64,000 bases of DNA. Origin: Actinostola sp. cb2023 (taxonomy: Eukaryota; Cnidaria; Anthozoa; Actiniaria; Actinostolidae). This document shows, in pieces, positions 45,401 through 57,300 of this stretch. The stretch's first letter is position 1. Each line of letters begins with the position of its first letter. The notes beneath the pieces are model-generated. The model was given only the letters and a program-made list of their open reading frames with translations. It was not told where the DNA came from and did no database searches. Location: NCBI GenBank assembly GCA_033675265.1, contig JAUJYZ010000057.1, positions 1 to 64,000 of the forward strand, read 5' to 3'. The position numbers and the translations under genes were made by a program.

Positions 45401-45539
45401 AGATATGGAAATTTCTGAACACATTTTCTGGAAATTTCTGAACACATTTTCACATGTTCTGCCTGGTCAGTTTTCAGTTATTTACCACATGCAAAATATA
45501 TGTCTGTAGAAATTTCTGTACACATTTTGAGCTCTAACC
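45401..45539. repeat. Short direct repeat (GGAAATTTCTGAACACATTT)
   Basis: Two adjacent copies at about 45408 and 45430 with a weaker third near 45510, leading into the reversed M1 array. Confidence 0.6.
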
Positions 45540-46135
45540 AGGCCAGTAAGTCTTTTTACTTACCAGATATAGAGAAAATGTCTGCAGAACTTTCCAAAGA
45601 CTCTTTGACTTCTGCTCGGTTGGTTTACTACAGTAATGTACCAGATATAGACAAAAAGTCCGCATAAATTTCCGAAGACTTTTTGAGCTCTGCTCAGTTG
45701 GTATTGTATTTTACCAGATATAGATAAAAAGTCCGCAGAAATTTCCAAAGACTTTTTGAGCTCTGCTCGGTTGGTATACAGTATTTTACCAGATATAGAC
45801 AAAAAGTCCGCAGAAATTTCCGAAGACTTTTTGAGCTCTGCTCAGTTGGTATAGTATTTTACCAGATATAGACAAAAAGTCCGCAGAAATTTCCGAAGAC
45901 TTTTTGAGCTCTGCTCAGTTGGTATAGTATTTTTAACAGATATAGACAAAAAGTCCGCAGAAATTTCCGAAGACTTTTTGAGCTCTGCTCGGTTGGTATA
46001 CAGTATTTTACCAGATATAGAAAATAAGTCCGCAGAAATTTCCGAAGACTTTTTGAGCTCTGCTCGGTTTGTATGCAGTAATTTACCAGATATAGACAAA
46101 AAGTCTGCAGAAACTTCCGAAGACTTTTTGAGTCC
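45540..46135 (-). repeat. Minisatellite M1, reverse orientation, about 8 copies
   Basis: The unit is the reverse complement of that at 39205-40160 (ACCAGATATAGACAAAAAGT, CCGCAGAAATTTCC, GAAGACTTTTTGAGCTCTGC). The two arrays face each other about 5.4 kb apart. Confidence 0.93.
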
Positions 46136-47130
46136 TGTTTAGTTTAGAAATCAAATCAGTGGTCACAATCACTTATCAGACTGCTGAAAATGTCTGTATA
46201 ATATTTAATGTAAAATTGTTGGGTTTTGGTAATAAACACATATGAGAGACTGATTGTTTACCATTTTTTAAGAAAATGGCAAATTTCAATGATGCATACC
46301 CTAATATTTACCATATTTTCTCTACTTCAGAATATCGGAACTTACAAAATAACATGTTATGTATGGATTGTATGGATTAGCAGGTCCGCCATATTGAATG
46401 TACTCTGGTGCTTTTAGTAGCCACAAGACTACTAAAATAGACCTGATATGGCTACTCTTACATGATAGCACGGCATATGATTGAATTTTGTTCATAAAAG
46501 CAATCCATAGATGCTTTGCGGTCGCGAATCGAACCCAGTTTTTCACTCGTTTATGTATAGACGAGTTCGACTGGTACGCATTCTACTGTTAGTATTTCTA
46601 AGCTGTAACTTGTAAAATTAATGACTAAAAAATCGGTATTAATTACTACTTGTTGTAATTGCTGCGAAGCCGTAAGGCGAGCAGCAACACTAATCTTGAC
46701 GGTTTCCCTGTGTTATGTTGGGATCCCTGTGTGCTAGATGCCAGCAAAAATCTCGATTTGTGTTTGTCCTGCCGGATTTTTCGGTGTGTGGTCGGCGCAA
46801 CTTCGACAATGCTCGGACAGCAGTATGTTCTGAGCATGCAGTACAGGTGTCCAGCGGGGTTCATCATAAATTGTTACGTACATAATATTTGTACGTTCAT
46901 GTTGTTCAGACTCGATGAATAGTAGACGATTTTGGAAGTTCGTTGTTGTTTGGTCCGAGGTATTCGCCGTGTAATTATGTCAAGGTCAAACTTATTTATT
47001 GCTGGAAGCATTCATCAAGGCCACGAACGCTTAATAGTGACATTTCACGGGGAAGACAATGTTCTTTTATGAGTTTTTCAGCCCTGTTATTTGCTCAGAA
47101 TTTACCAATCGAACAATGGACCGCCGGCCG
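46136..47130. other. No supported gene
   Basis: Frames at 46226, 46659, 46646 (-) and 46943 lack splice context. CAGAATTTACCAATCGAACA near 47098 resembles, in reverse, sequence near 61000. Confidence 0.35.
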
Positions 47131-47132
47131 CC

Positions 47133-47270
47133 ATGGCAGATCAGATCCTTGTCGAAGGAGATCGACTTCATTATCTGGATGTTCTTCGAAGTAGATCCAT
47201 CCCTGACACAGAGATGTTGTCCCTAAACTATCTGCCCATTATCAGTGGCATATTGGTCTTTGGAGACTAA
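47133..47270 (+). CDS. Tentative 45-aa ORF or first exon with a strong start context
   Basis: The ATG at 47133 sits in GGCCGCCATGG, an ideal vertebrate-type Kozak context, and gives MADQILVEGDRLHYLDVLRS followed by about 25 residues ending LVFGD at TAA 47268-47270. The composition is protein-like. No clear GT donor is visible inside it. It could be a true short ORF, a first exon whose donor I miss, or chance. A candidate terminal exon lies at 48559-48758. I recognise no family. Confidence 0.3.
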   Translation: MADQILVEGDRLHYLDVLRSRSIPDTEMLSLNYLPIISGILVFGD

Positions 47271-47555
47271 CAGTAATCCCGGGAGTAATGTAATTTTGGT
47301 ATTTGGGGCTACTGATTACGGCAAAGCACATGATTGTGATGATTCGCTTATTTGGGCAGAATAACAAACAAATAATAATGCATTTACTTCTCGCAGCACT
47401 TCGCTTGCTTAAAGCAATGACTAGTTTGTAATTTATATGCAACGTTTACTCACTTATATTCTGTTTGTCAGGTATTGCGACGTGTTAGTAGCCGGTAATC
47501 ATACGGTTTCGACGTTCAATTTGGAAATAATTTGCAACCAAGTCACGGCAGGGGG

Positions 47556-47893
47556 ACTGGTTGGGAAACCTTTTGTTATATGTTTTTGTTCGGTTTTTTT
47601 CAACCGTGACCGTGCACAAATCTTTTGTTTTGTCATTGTTTTGCCTTAATTTGCTATGGTTGAGCAACTGAACCCAAACGTTTCTTTTGGCTGCTTGTTC
47701 GATATATTCCAATTCAAAATTATATATATTAGAATATTTAAATAAGTAATCCAATAGAGAACATTTGGGTTCAGTCGTTTAGCCATTTTCTAATGAATTT
47801 GAACAAACATTGTGCACGGTCAGGACCCGTTCAACATCATAATGACATTAGGACTAGAACAAAGAAATATAACAAAAGGCTTCCTAACCATTC
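47556..47893. mobile_element. MITE with GGTTGGGAAACCTTTTGTTA ends
   Basis: The left end and ATAACAAAAGGCTTCCTAACC form imperfect inverted repeats, with inner pairs GACCGTGCACAA / TTGTGCACGGTC and AACTGAACCCAAA / TTTGGGTTCAGT. The frames over it are not genes. Confidence 0.75.
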
Positions 47894-47925
47894 CCTCTAC
47901 TAACTATGGTCACGGCTAATAATAA

Positions 47926-48183
47926 CGATTTCTATTGTATTTCTATCTACGATTTCTATTGTATTTCTATCTACGATTTCTATTGTATTTCTATCTACGA
48001 TTTCTATTGTATTTCTATCTACGATTTCTATTGTATTTCTATCTACGATTTCTATTGTATTTCTATCTACGATTTCTATTGTATTTCTATCTACGATTTC
48101 TATTGTATTTCTATCTACGATTTCTATTGTATTTCTATCTACGATTTCTATTGTATTTCTATCTACGATTTCTATTGTATTTT
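47926..48183 (+). repeat. 24-bp tandem repeat, about 11 copies
   Basis: The unit CGATTTCTATTGTATTTCTA-TCTA is nearly invariant. All frames stay open (for example YDFYCISI repeats). It is not coding. Confidence 0.96.
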
Positions 48184-48384
48184 TCTCAGCTGGAATTATT
48201 AAGGATTTTGATAACTAATAAACGTTGTACTTATATATCTACCCTCTACTATGTTTCTCTTTTCAGTCGGCTAACGTTGCTTAACTTCAGCTTCTGGTCA
48301 ATAATTTTATATTTATTTATTATAACATATCCTTTGTTGTGGACTTTGAACTACTGAAATAACACAACAAGAAGCTATCCCCTA

Positions 48385-48408
48385 CCCCCCCCCCCCCCCC
48401 CCCCCCAA
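48385..48408 (+). repeat. Poly(C) run, over 20 nt
   Basis: Uninterrupted C run after CCCCTA. A second lies at 49163-49188 inside a MITE. Confidence 0.9.
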
Positions 48409-48558
48409 ACAAAAAATGCCAAAAATCACCCCCTCTTAAAAAATATGTGTTCATTACTTAGAAGCTCTTAGATTGTGGTGGCCTGTGTTTATTCTATTTT
48501 CCCTTTTTGTCCTATTGTTTTACCTATGTAAACTTTCTCTTTTCTGTTCCGTTATTAG

Positions 48559-48758
48559 CTTCCGGTGAACTCCTTATTTGGTTATCATTAGGAGTAAATT
48601 CCCCTACTGAGTTATTTCAGTGTTTTGTTTGTTTATATATCATTGTATATGCTGCAACAACAACATTAACCAAAAAAATGAATAATGAAAAAATATCTTA
48701 CAATCTATATGGGAAAGGTGGCCGCGAAGCACTGAAACAGATAGAAATTGAGGCATAG
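48559..48758 (+). CDS. Tentative terminal exon of a small membrane protein
   Basis: A good acceptor (TTTCTCTTTTCTGTTCCGTT then ATTAG) precedes an open stretch in phase 2: SGELLIWLSLGVNSPTELFQ, then a hydrophobic segment (CFVCLYIIVYAATTTL) and a charged tail ending ALKQIEIEA at TAG 48756-48758. One membrane segment with a cytosolic-type tail fits a small transmembrane protein. The upstream exon is not certain (47133-47270 is a candidate, but phase and donor do not fit clearly). Chance is possible. Confidence 0.3.
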
Positions 48759-48933
48759 TGAAGCTAAGTGTTGTAAATTATTCATAAAAACCCTTCAAAG
48801 CGTTACAGTAATTAGCCCTAGAAAGACAAATTCGCCTAAAAGGACACTGAAATACCCTAGCTTTCTATCGCTTAGAAGGATTTTTATGGGTGCTTTATAT
48901 AGCACTTTTGTATATATATGTAATAATAATATG

Positions 48934-49250
48934 TATACAGCTAATTGCATAATCGTTGTCGGGTTGAAAATCATGAAAGCTATGACCAAAAGGAATTCTG
49001 GGAAATTAATAGCAATTTTCTGGTGGACTTTTTTTGAAATAAAGATTTTGACAAGGACTTTTTTTGGGGTTGATAAAAATGATATCCTACCGTTCTTGCT
49101 TTTATGTGGAGAAAAAATGGAACAATTCGCACCTCCCCGTCACTGATACCCCTGAGTACCCCACCCCCCCCCCCCCCCCCCCCCCCCCTGGGCTTCTATG
49201 ATTTATGATTTTCAACCCGACAACGTACGATTATGCAATTAGCTATATGT
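48934..49250. mobile_element. MITE, family F3 (AGCTAATTGCATAATCGTTG ends), copy 1, carrying poly(C)
   Basis: The left end AGCTAATTGCATAATCGTTG, then TCGGGTTGAAAATCAT, is matched in reverse at 49208-49245. The interior includes a poly(C) run (49163-49188). A second copy is at 57921-58217. The 132-codon frame at 48748-49146 runs through it. Confidence 0.85.
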
Positions 49251-49631
49251 ATCTATATGTACAGTAGTTATGAATGAATGAAGCCCTATTGTTTGTTTTT
49301 CTTTTCCTACTTGTACTATCACAACAAAGATGCCCTACAATAACAATCTTTTTGTTGAAGGGACTTGATATTTACTGAGCTCAGCTGGGACACTATAACA
49401 TACAACAGATATTTCTACGACTTAAAAGTACACTTTAGATGTTAAGAATGGACTTGATTGGCCGATGAAGAAGCTGAATCAATAGAATGCTGGATCTTTT
49501 ATATTACGTATTCATATAGATCATGGTCGTTATGTGATTCCATTAAATGCTTTTGATAACATGACATAGTCTATGACACGCATGCTAGTAAAATAAAAGA
49601 CATCGATGATTAATATGTTGGGTAGCAACGG
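49251..49631. other. No supported gene
   Basis: Unique AT-rich sequence with no ORF or repeat that I can support. Confidence 0.4.
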
Positions 49632-49832
49632 TTATATACGTTCCAAACTGGATAACGGTCTTGATTTGTGATCTGATTTAGTCTTCAGTGCTTGTCCATT
49701 GTCTAATACAAGGGAATATCGCTTGAGCAAGTCAGTCCTAAGGTAACTGATATACTTATACTCTGGTAACTGCGATTTTGAACTGTCGTTTTCAAACTCA
49801 AGGCCAGTGGTATCACAGATTTTATTTGCCAT
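49632..49832 (-). CDS. Tentative 66-aa ORF, unknown
   Basis: The product starts MANKICDTTGLEFENDSSKS and is hydrophilic with balanced, protein-like composition, unlike neighbouring repeat frames. The start context (GAAATGGCA) is acceptable. There is no signal peptide, membrane segment or known motif. No splice partner was found. It may be a decayed exon. Confidence 0.25.
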   Translation of the reverse strand: MANKICDTTGLEFENDSSKSQLPEYKYISYLRTDLLKRYSLVLDNGQALKTKSDHKSRPLSSLERI

Positions 49833-50003
49833 TTCATTTCGATTTTTGTCGATGTTGCTAAATTTTTTCGCTGTTTCTTTGATTGTGATTATTATTTTTG
49901 ATCAAAATTTTGTATTACATTTATCTGATTGTTTATTGAAGACAGTTTGAAGCAATTTTTTCAGCATTTTCCTTCAATGTACAATTGCTCCAAAAATCAG
50001 TCT

Positions 50004-50125
50004 TACACTTCGACAAAAACTGAATCAGAATGGAAGGTTATTGCACAATAGAATATACTAGCTAGTAAGTGACTAGTATATTCTATTGTGCAGTAACCTT
50101 CCATTCTGATTTTTTGTCGAAGTAT
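50004..50125. mobile_element. Palindromic MITE, 122 bp
   Basis: The arms contain CAGAATGGAAGGTTATTGCA and CAATAGAATATACTAG with their complements, plus outer TTCGACAAAAA / TTTTTGTCGAA. The loop is about 10 nt at 50065. Confidence 0.88.
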
Positions 50126-50506
50126 AGAAATACATAATACTCAGATGGTAACGTTTTCATAGCAGCCATCTTGTCGCCAGTCAAAACAGGATTTTTTTCT
50201 CAGCTGGCGAAATGAAATATAGATTTCTCATATGTTCTCCGAATCTGTGAAAAAATACGCCGGAATGATTGCACCTGCAATAATTCGTATCCCCTTTGGG
50301 ACTGACTCATACTGACATGCTATCTATTTTCTTGTACTGGGTAATGATAATAATCAGAGAGGTCAGTTCATTTCCTTTGCACAAGTACTCCCTTACGTTC
50401 AGTGCTTCCGGACACTCGCATGTTTTTAATTGATCTTACAGTACCACGGGAGACACAGTCCTCAAATTAAAGTATTTGAATATCTAAAGTAACTCTTTCG
50501 TTAGTG

Positions 50507-51111
<605 letters not shown>

Positions 51112-51304
51112 AAGCATCAAGAGTTCCAGACTTCCGGTACGCGCGCAATGCATCATTGTGAGATTATTACAAAGGAAAAGTGAGCACGAAGTGAGCAAAA
51201 ACATAGCTTGGGCTCCCTGTGTCTAGAATTGGTGCTCACTTTTCCTTTGTAATAATCTCATAATGCATTGCGTGCGTACCGGAAGTCTGGAACTCTTGAT
51301 GCTT
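51112..51304. mobile_element. Palindromic MITE upstream of the carboxylase gene
   Basis: The arms of about 80 bp contain GCATCAAGAGTTCCAGACTT, CCGGTACGC and GTGAGATTATTACAAAGGAA with their complements. AGCTTGGGCTCCCTGTG in the centre resembles the dispersed terminus at 44075. The minus frame 51223-51429 is an artefact. Confidence 0.87.
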
Positions 51305-51430
51305 GTATGGTAGGATGTACGGATCCGCCATCTTTGTTTCTGGAACGAAGATAAGTAATTCATAGATTCATTATTATAAGGAAGTAAATGTAATATTTCT
51401 AACTTACTTTCTTCATATTTCCTTCCCAAG

Positions 51431-54174
51431 GTGCATCACTTCTACACTACCAGGAGATGAAGTCAATAATCACCCCACCCCTCCCCTGGAAAGTCCTTTC
51501 TCCCTACAGTCATACCTCAATGAACCTGTAAATTCGTTAAACCTCGCCATCTTCCGTATCGCATTCGGTGTCATGATGTCATTCCTTCAGTATCGAGCCC
51601 TGTTTTTACAAGATATAATCGAACCCAATTTTAGTTTGGCTGAGATGAATTTTCACTTCTGCTTTGCAAGGGAGATTCCAAAGCTCCCCATTGACTATAT
51701 ACTTGCCTTATATGGCATCTCATCGCTCGCTGCCTTTTGTATGGGAATCGGCTTCCTGTACCGGGCTTCCTGTGGTACATTCCTAATGATATACACTTAT
51801 TTAAATTTAATCGAAAAAAGCCGATATAACAATCACTTTTACTTATACATAATGCTGACTCTTTTTCTTCTAATATCTGACGGCCATAAAAGGCTTTCAC
51901 TAGATTCAAGTCTCTCTCGATTACTTTTCAAAAAAAAGACACAGGAATCCCATCATGGTGATTTTCTCACACGTGTTCCATTTTGGCAACTGGGGATTTT
52001 CCGCTTCCAATTGTTTGTAGTCTATTTTTACTCGGGGATTGCGAAGCTGAACTATGATTGGTTCTTTCGGTTTGAGCCTATGACGTCATGGTGCAATTCC
52101 AGGCGCTTTTCTATTTTTAGAAAAGCAGCAGAACTCGTTCTTCCTGGAAATCGTGTCCAGGAAATCCTTGGTTGTTTCTTTAGTGTTGGAGGTCTTGTCT
52201 TCGACTTGTTCGTTGGATTCTTCCTAGTTGTTCCAAAACTTCGACCTCTTGGGATTTTCTCGTCTGTATTTTTCCATCTATCGAACCATTGTTTGTTTAC
52301 TATCGGAACCTTCCCGTGGGTGATGATGGCTGCAAACGTCCTTTTTCTTGATTCCGACTCTATTTCTAACATTCTAAGAAATCTTCAAAGCAAATTAGCT
52401 TGTAGTTTTCCTCATCTTTCTTCAAAACAAATTCCTTCGCGAACTCCAGAAACTCTCCCAAAACCTGCCCCAAAGCGCATGCTCAAGCTGTTGAAAGGTT
52501 TTCTTCTGACGTATGTTGTCATTCAACTACTGGTCCCGTTTCGTCATTGGTTGTATCCAGGCAACGTCAACTGGACCTTGGAGGGACATCAGTTTAGTTG
52601 GAGGATGATGTTGAATGAAGAAGACGTGATCATGAGATTTGATATCGAGGGGAAAATGGGTGACCACGTGTTTGAGTAAGTAACTGGTAATTAAATGTGT
52701 GACGACACTAAAGACGCAAATACATTGGAAGACTGGGTACGAGTGTTATAACCATTAAATTGTGACAATTATTATCTAAAAAAAAACTAAAGCAACCTTC
52801 TTTAACGTCCGTAATTCATAACAGTAATTCAACTGACAAACCTGAGGTCGACGGTGCGCACTTTCTCCCCTCTTTCTATCAGTGCTCCGTTTTACGGGTA
52901 TTTTTAAGCTGCATTGAGCTACACGGATTAGAAAGAAGTCGAAACAAGGATGTGAGGTCATGAAGAATCGAACCGGGCACCTCTCGCTTAGAAGGCAGCA
53001 ATTTAAACTGCATAGCCTATCCAATGTGCTGGAGAAAGAACGTAGAATCCATTCGTGAAGTGATATTTAATCTAGTCTTTCATTGAGGGCAAACACCTCG
53101 TAAAAACTTGTACCTAATTCAGCCAATCAAAACACTCGAACCCAGTCTTTCAACATTTGCCACAGACCGACTCAACGCTTCTTGAACTGAACTGAAACAC
53201 CATGGTTATTTATTTTTCAGCCCGTACCAGTTAATGCTTACACTGCGTCAAGTCAAGAGAATGCTGACAGATCCTGAGATGGTTTTGCAACTTGTAAGTC
53301 ACATCAAAACAAACTACGTCGGACAAGAGGACCCCAATGTAGCCATAAAAGTAGACATGTGGAAAGGACTAAACGGAAGGTAAATTTTGATACTTTTTTC
53401 CACCCTATTTTTTTGGCTGGCAGTGGCAGTGGCAGTGGCAGTGGCAGTGGCAGTGGCAGTGGCAGTGGCAGTGGCAGTGGCAGTGGCAGTGGCAGTGGCA
53501 GTGGCAGTGGCAGTGGCAGTGGCAGTGGCAGTGGCAGTGGCAGTGGCAGTGGCAGTGGCAGTGGCAGTGGCAGTGGCAGTGGCAGTGGCAGTGGCAGTGG
53601 CAGTGGCAGTGGCAGTGGCAGTGGCAGTGGCAGTGGCAGTGGCAGTGGCAGTGGCAGTGGCAGTAGCAGTAGCAGGAGCAGTGGCAGTAACAGTTACTAT
53701 TATTTTCTTTCTTTCAGACCCTATCAACGTTACATTAACAACAACATTGATTTGACAACTGTCAATCAAAATTCCTTGAGCTACGATTGGATAGTACCAC
53801 AAATGCCTGACGATGAAATAAACTTCGACCAGTTGAAATTAATTAAAGAAAAATGGCGACAAGAAAGTTATGACGTAAGATTCTACATGGAGTCCGCTGG
53901 TCAAGTCTTTCGAACATTTTTGGAACCGAACTTCTGTGACATAGTTTACTTATTTCCACATAATTCTCCGATAGAGTTCATTGTTGCAAATACGAAAAGA
54001 GTGCTGCATCCTGGAGAAAGCGTGACAGTACCGAGTAACGCAACACATAGCGTCGTTACCATGGGTCACGCACCGTCAATCTGGTATTATGTATTTGATT
54101 GTCATGTCTCGTTGTTCCATCAAGGGCAAAACTATCTCAGTACGAAAGGGTGGAAGTATACCCATATTTGGTAA
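51431..54174 (+). CDS. GGCX: Vitamin K-dependent gamma-carboxylase-like protein (5' end missing)
   Basis: Three exons, 51431-52675, 53221-53379 and 53718-54174, join in phase 2 at both introns and give about 620 residues. The first exon begins after TTCCCAAG with CITSTLPGD, so an upstream start exon is missing. It encodes the multi-pass membrane (HTTM) part: FRIAFGVMMSFLQYR, SRYNNHFYLY, SDGHKRLS, IFRFQLFVVYFYSGIAKLNY, FFHLSNHCLFTIG and WTLEGHQFSWRMML. The Lys in IAKLNYDW and His in DGHKR line up with residues known to matter in animal gamma-carboxylase. The last exon is the lumenal beta-sandwich region (LHPGESVTVPSNATHSVV). The family uses reduced vitamin K, CO2 and O2 in the ER to convert Glu to Gla. 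It ends earlier than the human enzyme. AATAAA follows at 54203. Symbol by similarity only. Confidence 0.85.
52800..53040 (-). mobile_element. Probable tRNA-derived SINE in carboxylase intron 1
   Basis: On the minus strand, TAGGCTATGCAGTTTAAATT (A-box-like) is followed about 40 nt later by CCGGTTCGATTCTTC (B-box). The spacing and the surrounding TTCTAAGCGAGAGGTGCC fit a tRNA-like pol III head. The 3' body is not defined. Confidence 0.6.
53418..53685 (+). repeat. (GGCAGT)n microsatellite, about 44 units, in carboxylase intron 2
   Basis: A pure 6-bp repeat begins about 38 bp after the exon donor and ends about 30 bp before the next acceptor, so it fills most of the intron. Gly-Ser, Ala-Val and Ala-Thr frames through it are artefacts, although one is fused in frame to the last exon. 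Confidence 0.97.
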
Positions 54175-54202
54175 CATATATTGTCACGTGATATCTATAA
54201 CC

Positions 54203-54208
54203 AATAAA
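54203..54208 (+). terminator. Polyadenylation signal of the carboxylase gene
   Basis: AATAAA lies 28 bp after the TAA stop, giving a very short 3' UTR. Confidence 0.6.
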
Positions 54209-54309
54209 ACTGTCTTCAGCTCCAAACTGTTTGCAAAATTATTGTTGGTTTATAATTTCAAAAAATGAACGTCATCGATGTAAACAACTCACCAAATATA
54301 GAAATGTGT

Positions 54310-57300
54310 CAGTATTGTACTGTGCGTCGCGTTGTCTAGTGTGTCACTACTACTGTGTGCTGTTGTGTAAGTATTTTACTGTGCGTCGCGTTGTCTAGTG
54401 TGTCACTACTACTGTCTAGTTGCTACTGTGTTGTGTAAGTATTTTACTGTGCGTCGCGTTGTCTAGTGTGTCACTACTACTGTGTGCTGTTGTGTAAGTA
54501 TTTTACTGTGCGTCGCGTTGTCTAGTGTGTCACTACTACTGTGTATTGTTGTGTAAGTATTTTACTGTTACTACTGTGTGCGTTGTCTGTGCATCGCGTA
54601 GTGTGTCACTACTACTGTGTGCTGTTGTGTAAGTATTTTACTGTGCATCGCGATGTCTAGTGTGTCACTACTACTACGTCGCGTTGCGTGCTATTGTGTG
54701 TGTTGTGTAAGTATTTTACTGTGCATCGCGTTGTCTAGTGTGTCACTACTGCTGTGTATTGTTGTGTAAGTATTTTACTGTTAAATCACGTTGTCTAGTG
54801 TGTCACTACTGCGTGCTGTTGTGTAAGTATTTTACTGTGCATCGCGTTGTCTAGTGTGTCACTACTGCGTGCTGTTGTGTAAGTATTTTACTGTGCATCA
54901 CGTTGTCTAGTGTGTCACTACTGCGTGCTGTTGTGTAAGTATTTTACTGTGCGTCGCGTTGTCTAGTGTGTCACTACTACTGTGTGCTGTTGTGCAATTA
55001 TTTTACTGTGCGTCGCGTTGTCGAGTGTGTCACTACTACTGTGTGCTGTTGTGTAAGTATTTTACTGTGCGTCGCGTTGTCTAGTGTGTCACTACTACTG
55101 TGTGCTGTTGTGTAAGTATTTTACTGTGCGTCGCGTTGTCTAGTGTGTCACTACTACTGTGTGATGTTGTGTAAGTATTTTACTGTGCATCGCGTTGTCT
55201 AGTGTGTCACTACTGCTGTGTGCTGTTGTGTAAGTATTTTACTGTGCATCGCGATGTCTAGTGTGTCACTACTACTGTTTGCTGTTGTGTAAGTATTTTA
55301 CTGTGCGTCGCGTTGTCTAGTGTGTCACTACTATTGTGTGCTGTTGTGTAAGTATTTTACTGTGCGTCGCGTTGTCTATTGTGTCACTACTGCTGTGTAT
55401 TGTTGTGTAAGTATTTTACTGTGCGTCGCGTTGTCTAGTGTGTCACTACTTCTGTGTGCTGTTGTGTAAGTATTTTACTGTGCGTCGCATTGTCTAGTGT
55501 GTCATTACTATTGTGTGCTGTTGTGTAAGTATTTTACTGTGCATCGCGTTGTCTAGTGTGTCACTACCACTGCGTGCTGTTAGTTGTGTAAGTATTTTAC
55601 TGTGCATCGCGTTGTCTAGTGTGTCACTACTGCGGCGTGCTGTTGTGTAAGTATTTTACTGTGCGTCGCGATTTCTAGTGTGTCACTACTACTGTTTGCT
55701 GTTGTGTAAGTATTTTACTGTGCGTCGCGATGTCTAGTGTGTCACTACTACTGTTTGCTGTTGTGTAAGTATTTTACTGTGCATCGCGTTGTCTAGTGTG
55801 TCACTACTGCTGTGTATTGTTGTGTAAGTATTTAACTGTTAAATCACGTTGTCTAGTGTGTCACTACTGCGTGCTGTTGTTTAAGTATTTTACTGTGCGT
55901 CGCGATGTCTAGTGTGTCACTACTGCTGCGTGCTGTTGTGTAAGTATTTTACTGTGCATCACGTTGTCTAGTGTGTCACTACTGCGTGCTGTTGTGTAAG
56001 TATTTTACTGTGCGTCGCGTTGTCTAGTGTGTCACTACTACTGTGTGCTGTTGTGTAATTATTTTACTGTGCGTCGCGTTGTCTAGTGTGTCACTACTAC
56101 TACTGTGTGCTGTTGTGCAAGTATTTTACTGTGCGTCGCGTTGTCTAGTGTGTCACTACTACTGTGTGCTGTTGTGTAAGTATTTTACTGTGCGTCGCGT
56201 TGTCTAGTGTGTCACTACTACTGTGTGCTGTTGTGTAAGTATTTTACTGTGCGTCGCGTTGTCTAGTGTGTCACTACTACTGTGTGCTGTTGTGTAAGTA
56301 TTTTACTGTGCATCGCGTTGTCTAGTGTGTCACTACTGCTGTGTGCTGTTGTGTAAGTATTTTACTGTGCGTCGCGTTGTCTAGTGTGTCACTACTGTGT
56401 GCTGTTGTGTCAGTATATTTTACTGTGCGTCGCGTTGTCTAGTGTGTCACTACTGCTGTGTGCTGTTGTGTAAGTATTTTACTGTGCATCGCGTTGTCTA
56501 GTGTGTCACTACTACTGCGTGCTGTTGTGTTAGTATTTTACTGTGCGTCGCGTTGTCTAGTGTGTCACTACTACTGTGTGCTGTTGTATCAGTATATATT
56601 TTACTGTGCGTCGCGTTGTCTAGTGTGTCACTACTGCGGCGTTCTGTTGTGTTAGTATTTTACTGTGCGTCGCGTTGTCTAGTGTATCACTTCTACTGTG
56701 TGCTGTTGTGTTAGTATTTTACTGTGCGTCGCGTTGTATAGTGTGTCACTACTACTGTGTGCTGTTGTATCAGTATATGTTACTGTGCGTCGCGTTGTCT
56801 AGTGTGTCACTACTGTGTGCTGTTGTGTAAGTATTTTACTGTGCGTCGCGTTGTCTAGTTGTCACTACTGCGGCGTGCTGTTGTATCAGTATATTTTACT
56901 GTGCGTCGCGTTGTCTAGTGTGTCACTACTGCGTCGTGCTGTTGTGTAAGTATTTTACTATGCGTCGCGTTATCTAGCTAGTGTGTCACTACTGCGGCAT
57001 TCTGTTGTGTTAGTATTTTACTGTGCGTCGCGTTGTCTAGTGTTATGTGCTGTTGTTTTAGCTTTACTGTGCGTCGCGTTGTCTAGTGTGTCACTACTAC
57101 TGTGTGCTGTTGTATCAGTATATGTTACTGTGCGTCGCGTTGTCTAGTGTGTCACTACTACTGTGTGCTGTTGTGTAAGTATTTTACTATGCGTCGCGTT
57201 ATCTAGCTAGTGTATCACTACTGCGGCATTCTGTTGTGTTAGTATTTTACTGTGCGTCGCGTTGTCTAGTGTGTCACTACTACTGTGTGCTGTTGTTTCA

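Noticed and set aside
52776..53024. 82-aa minus-strand ORF
   Set aside because: Lies in a tRNA-like SINE in an intron of the carboxylase gene.
53359..53802. Gly-Ser, Ala-Val or Ala-Thr repeat proteins
   Set aside because: Intronic (GGCAGT)n; donor and acceptor on each side join carboxylase exons in phase.
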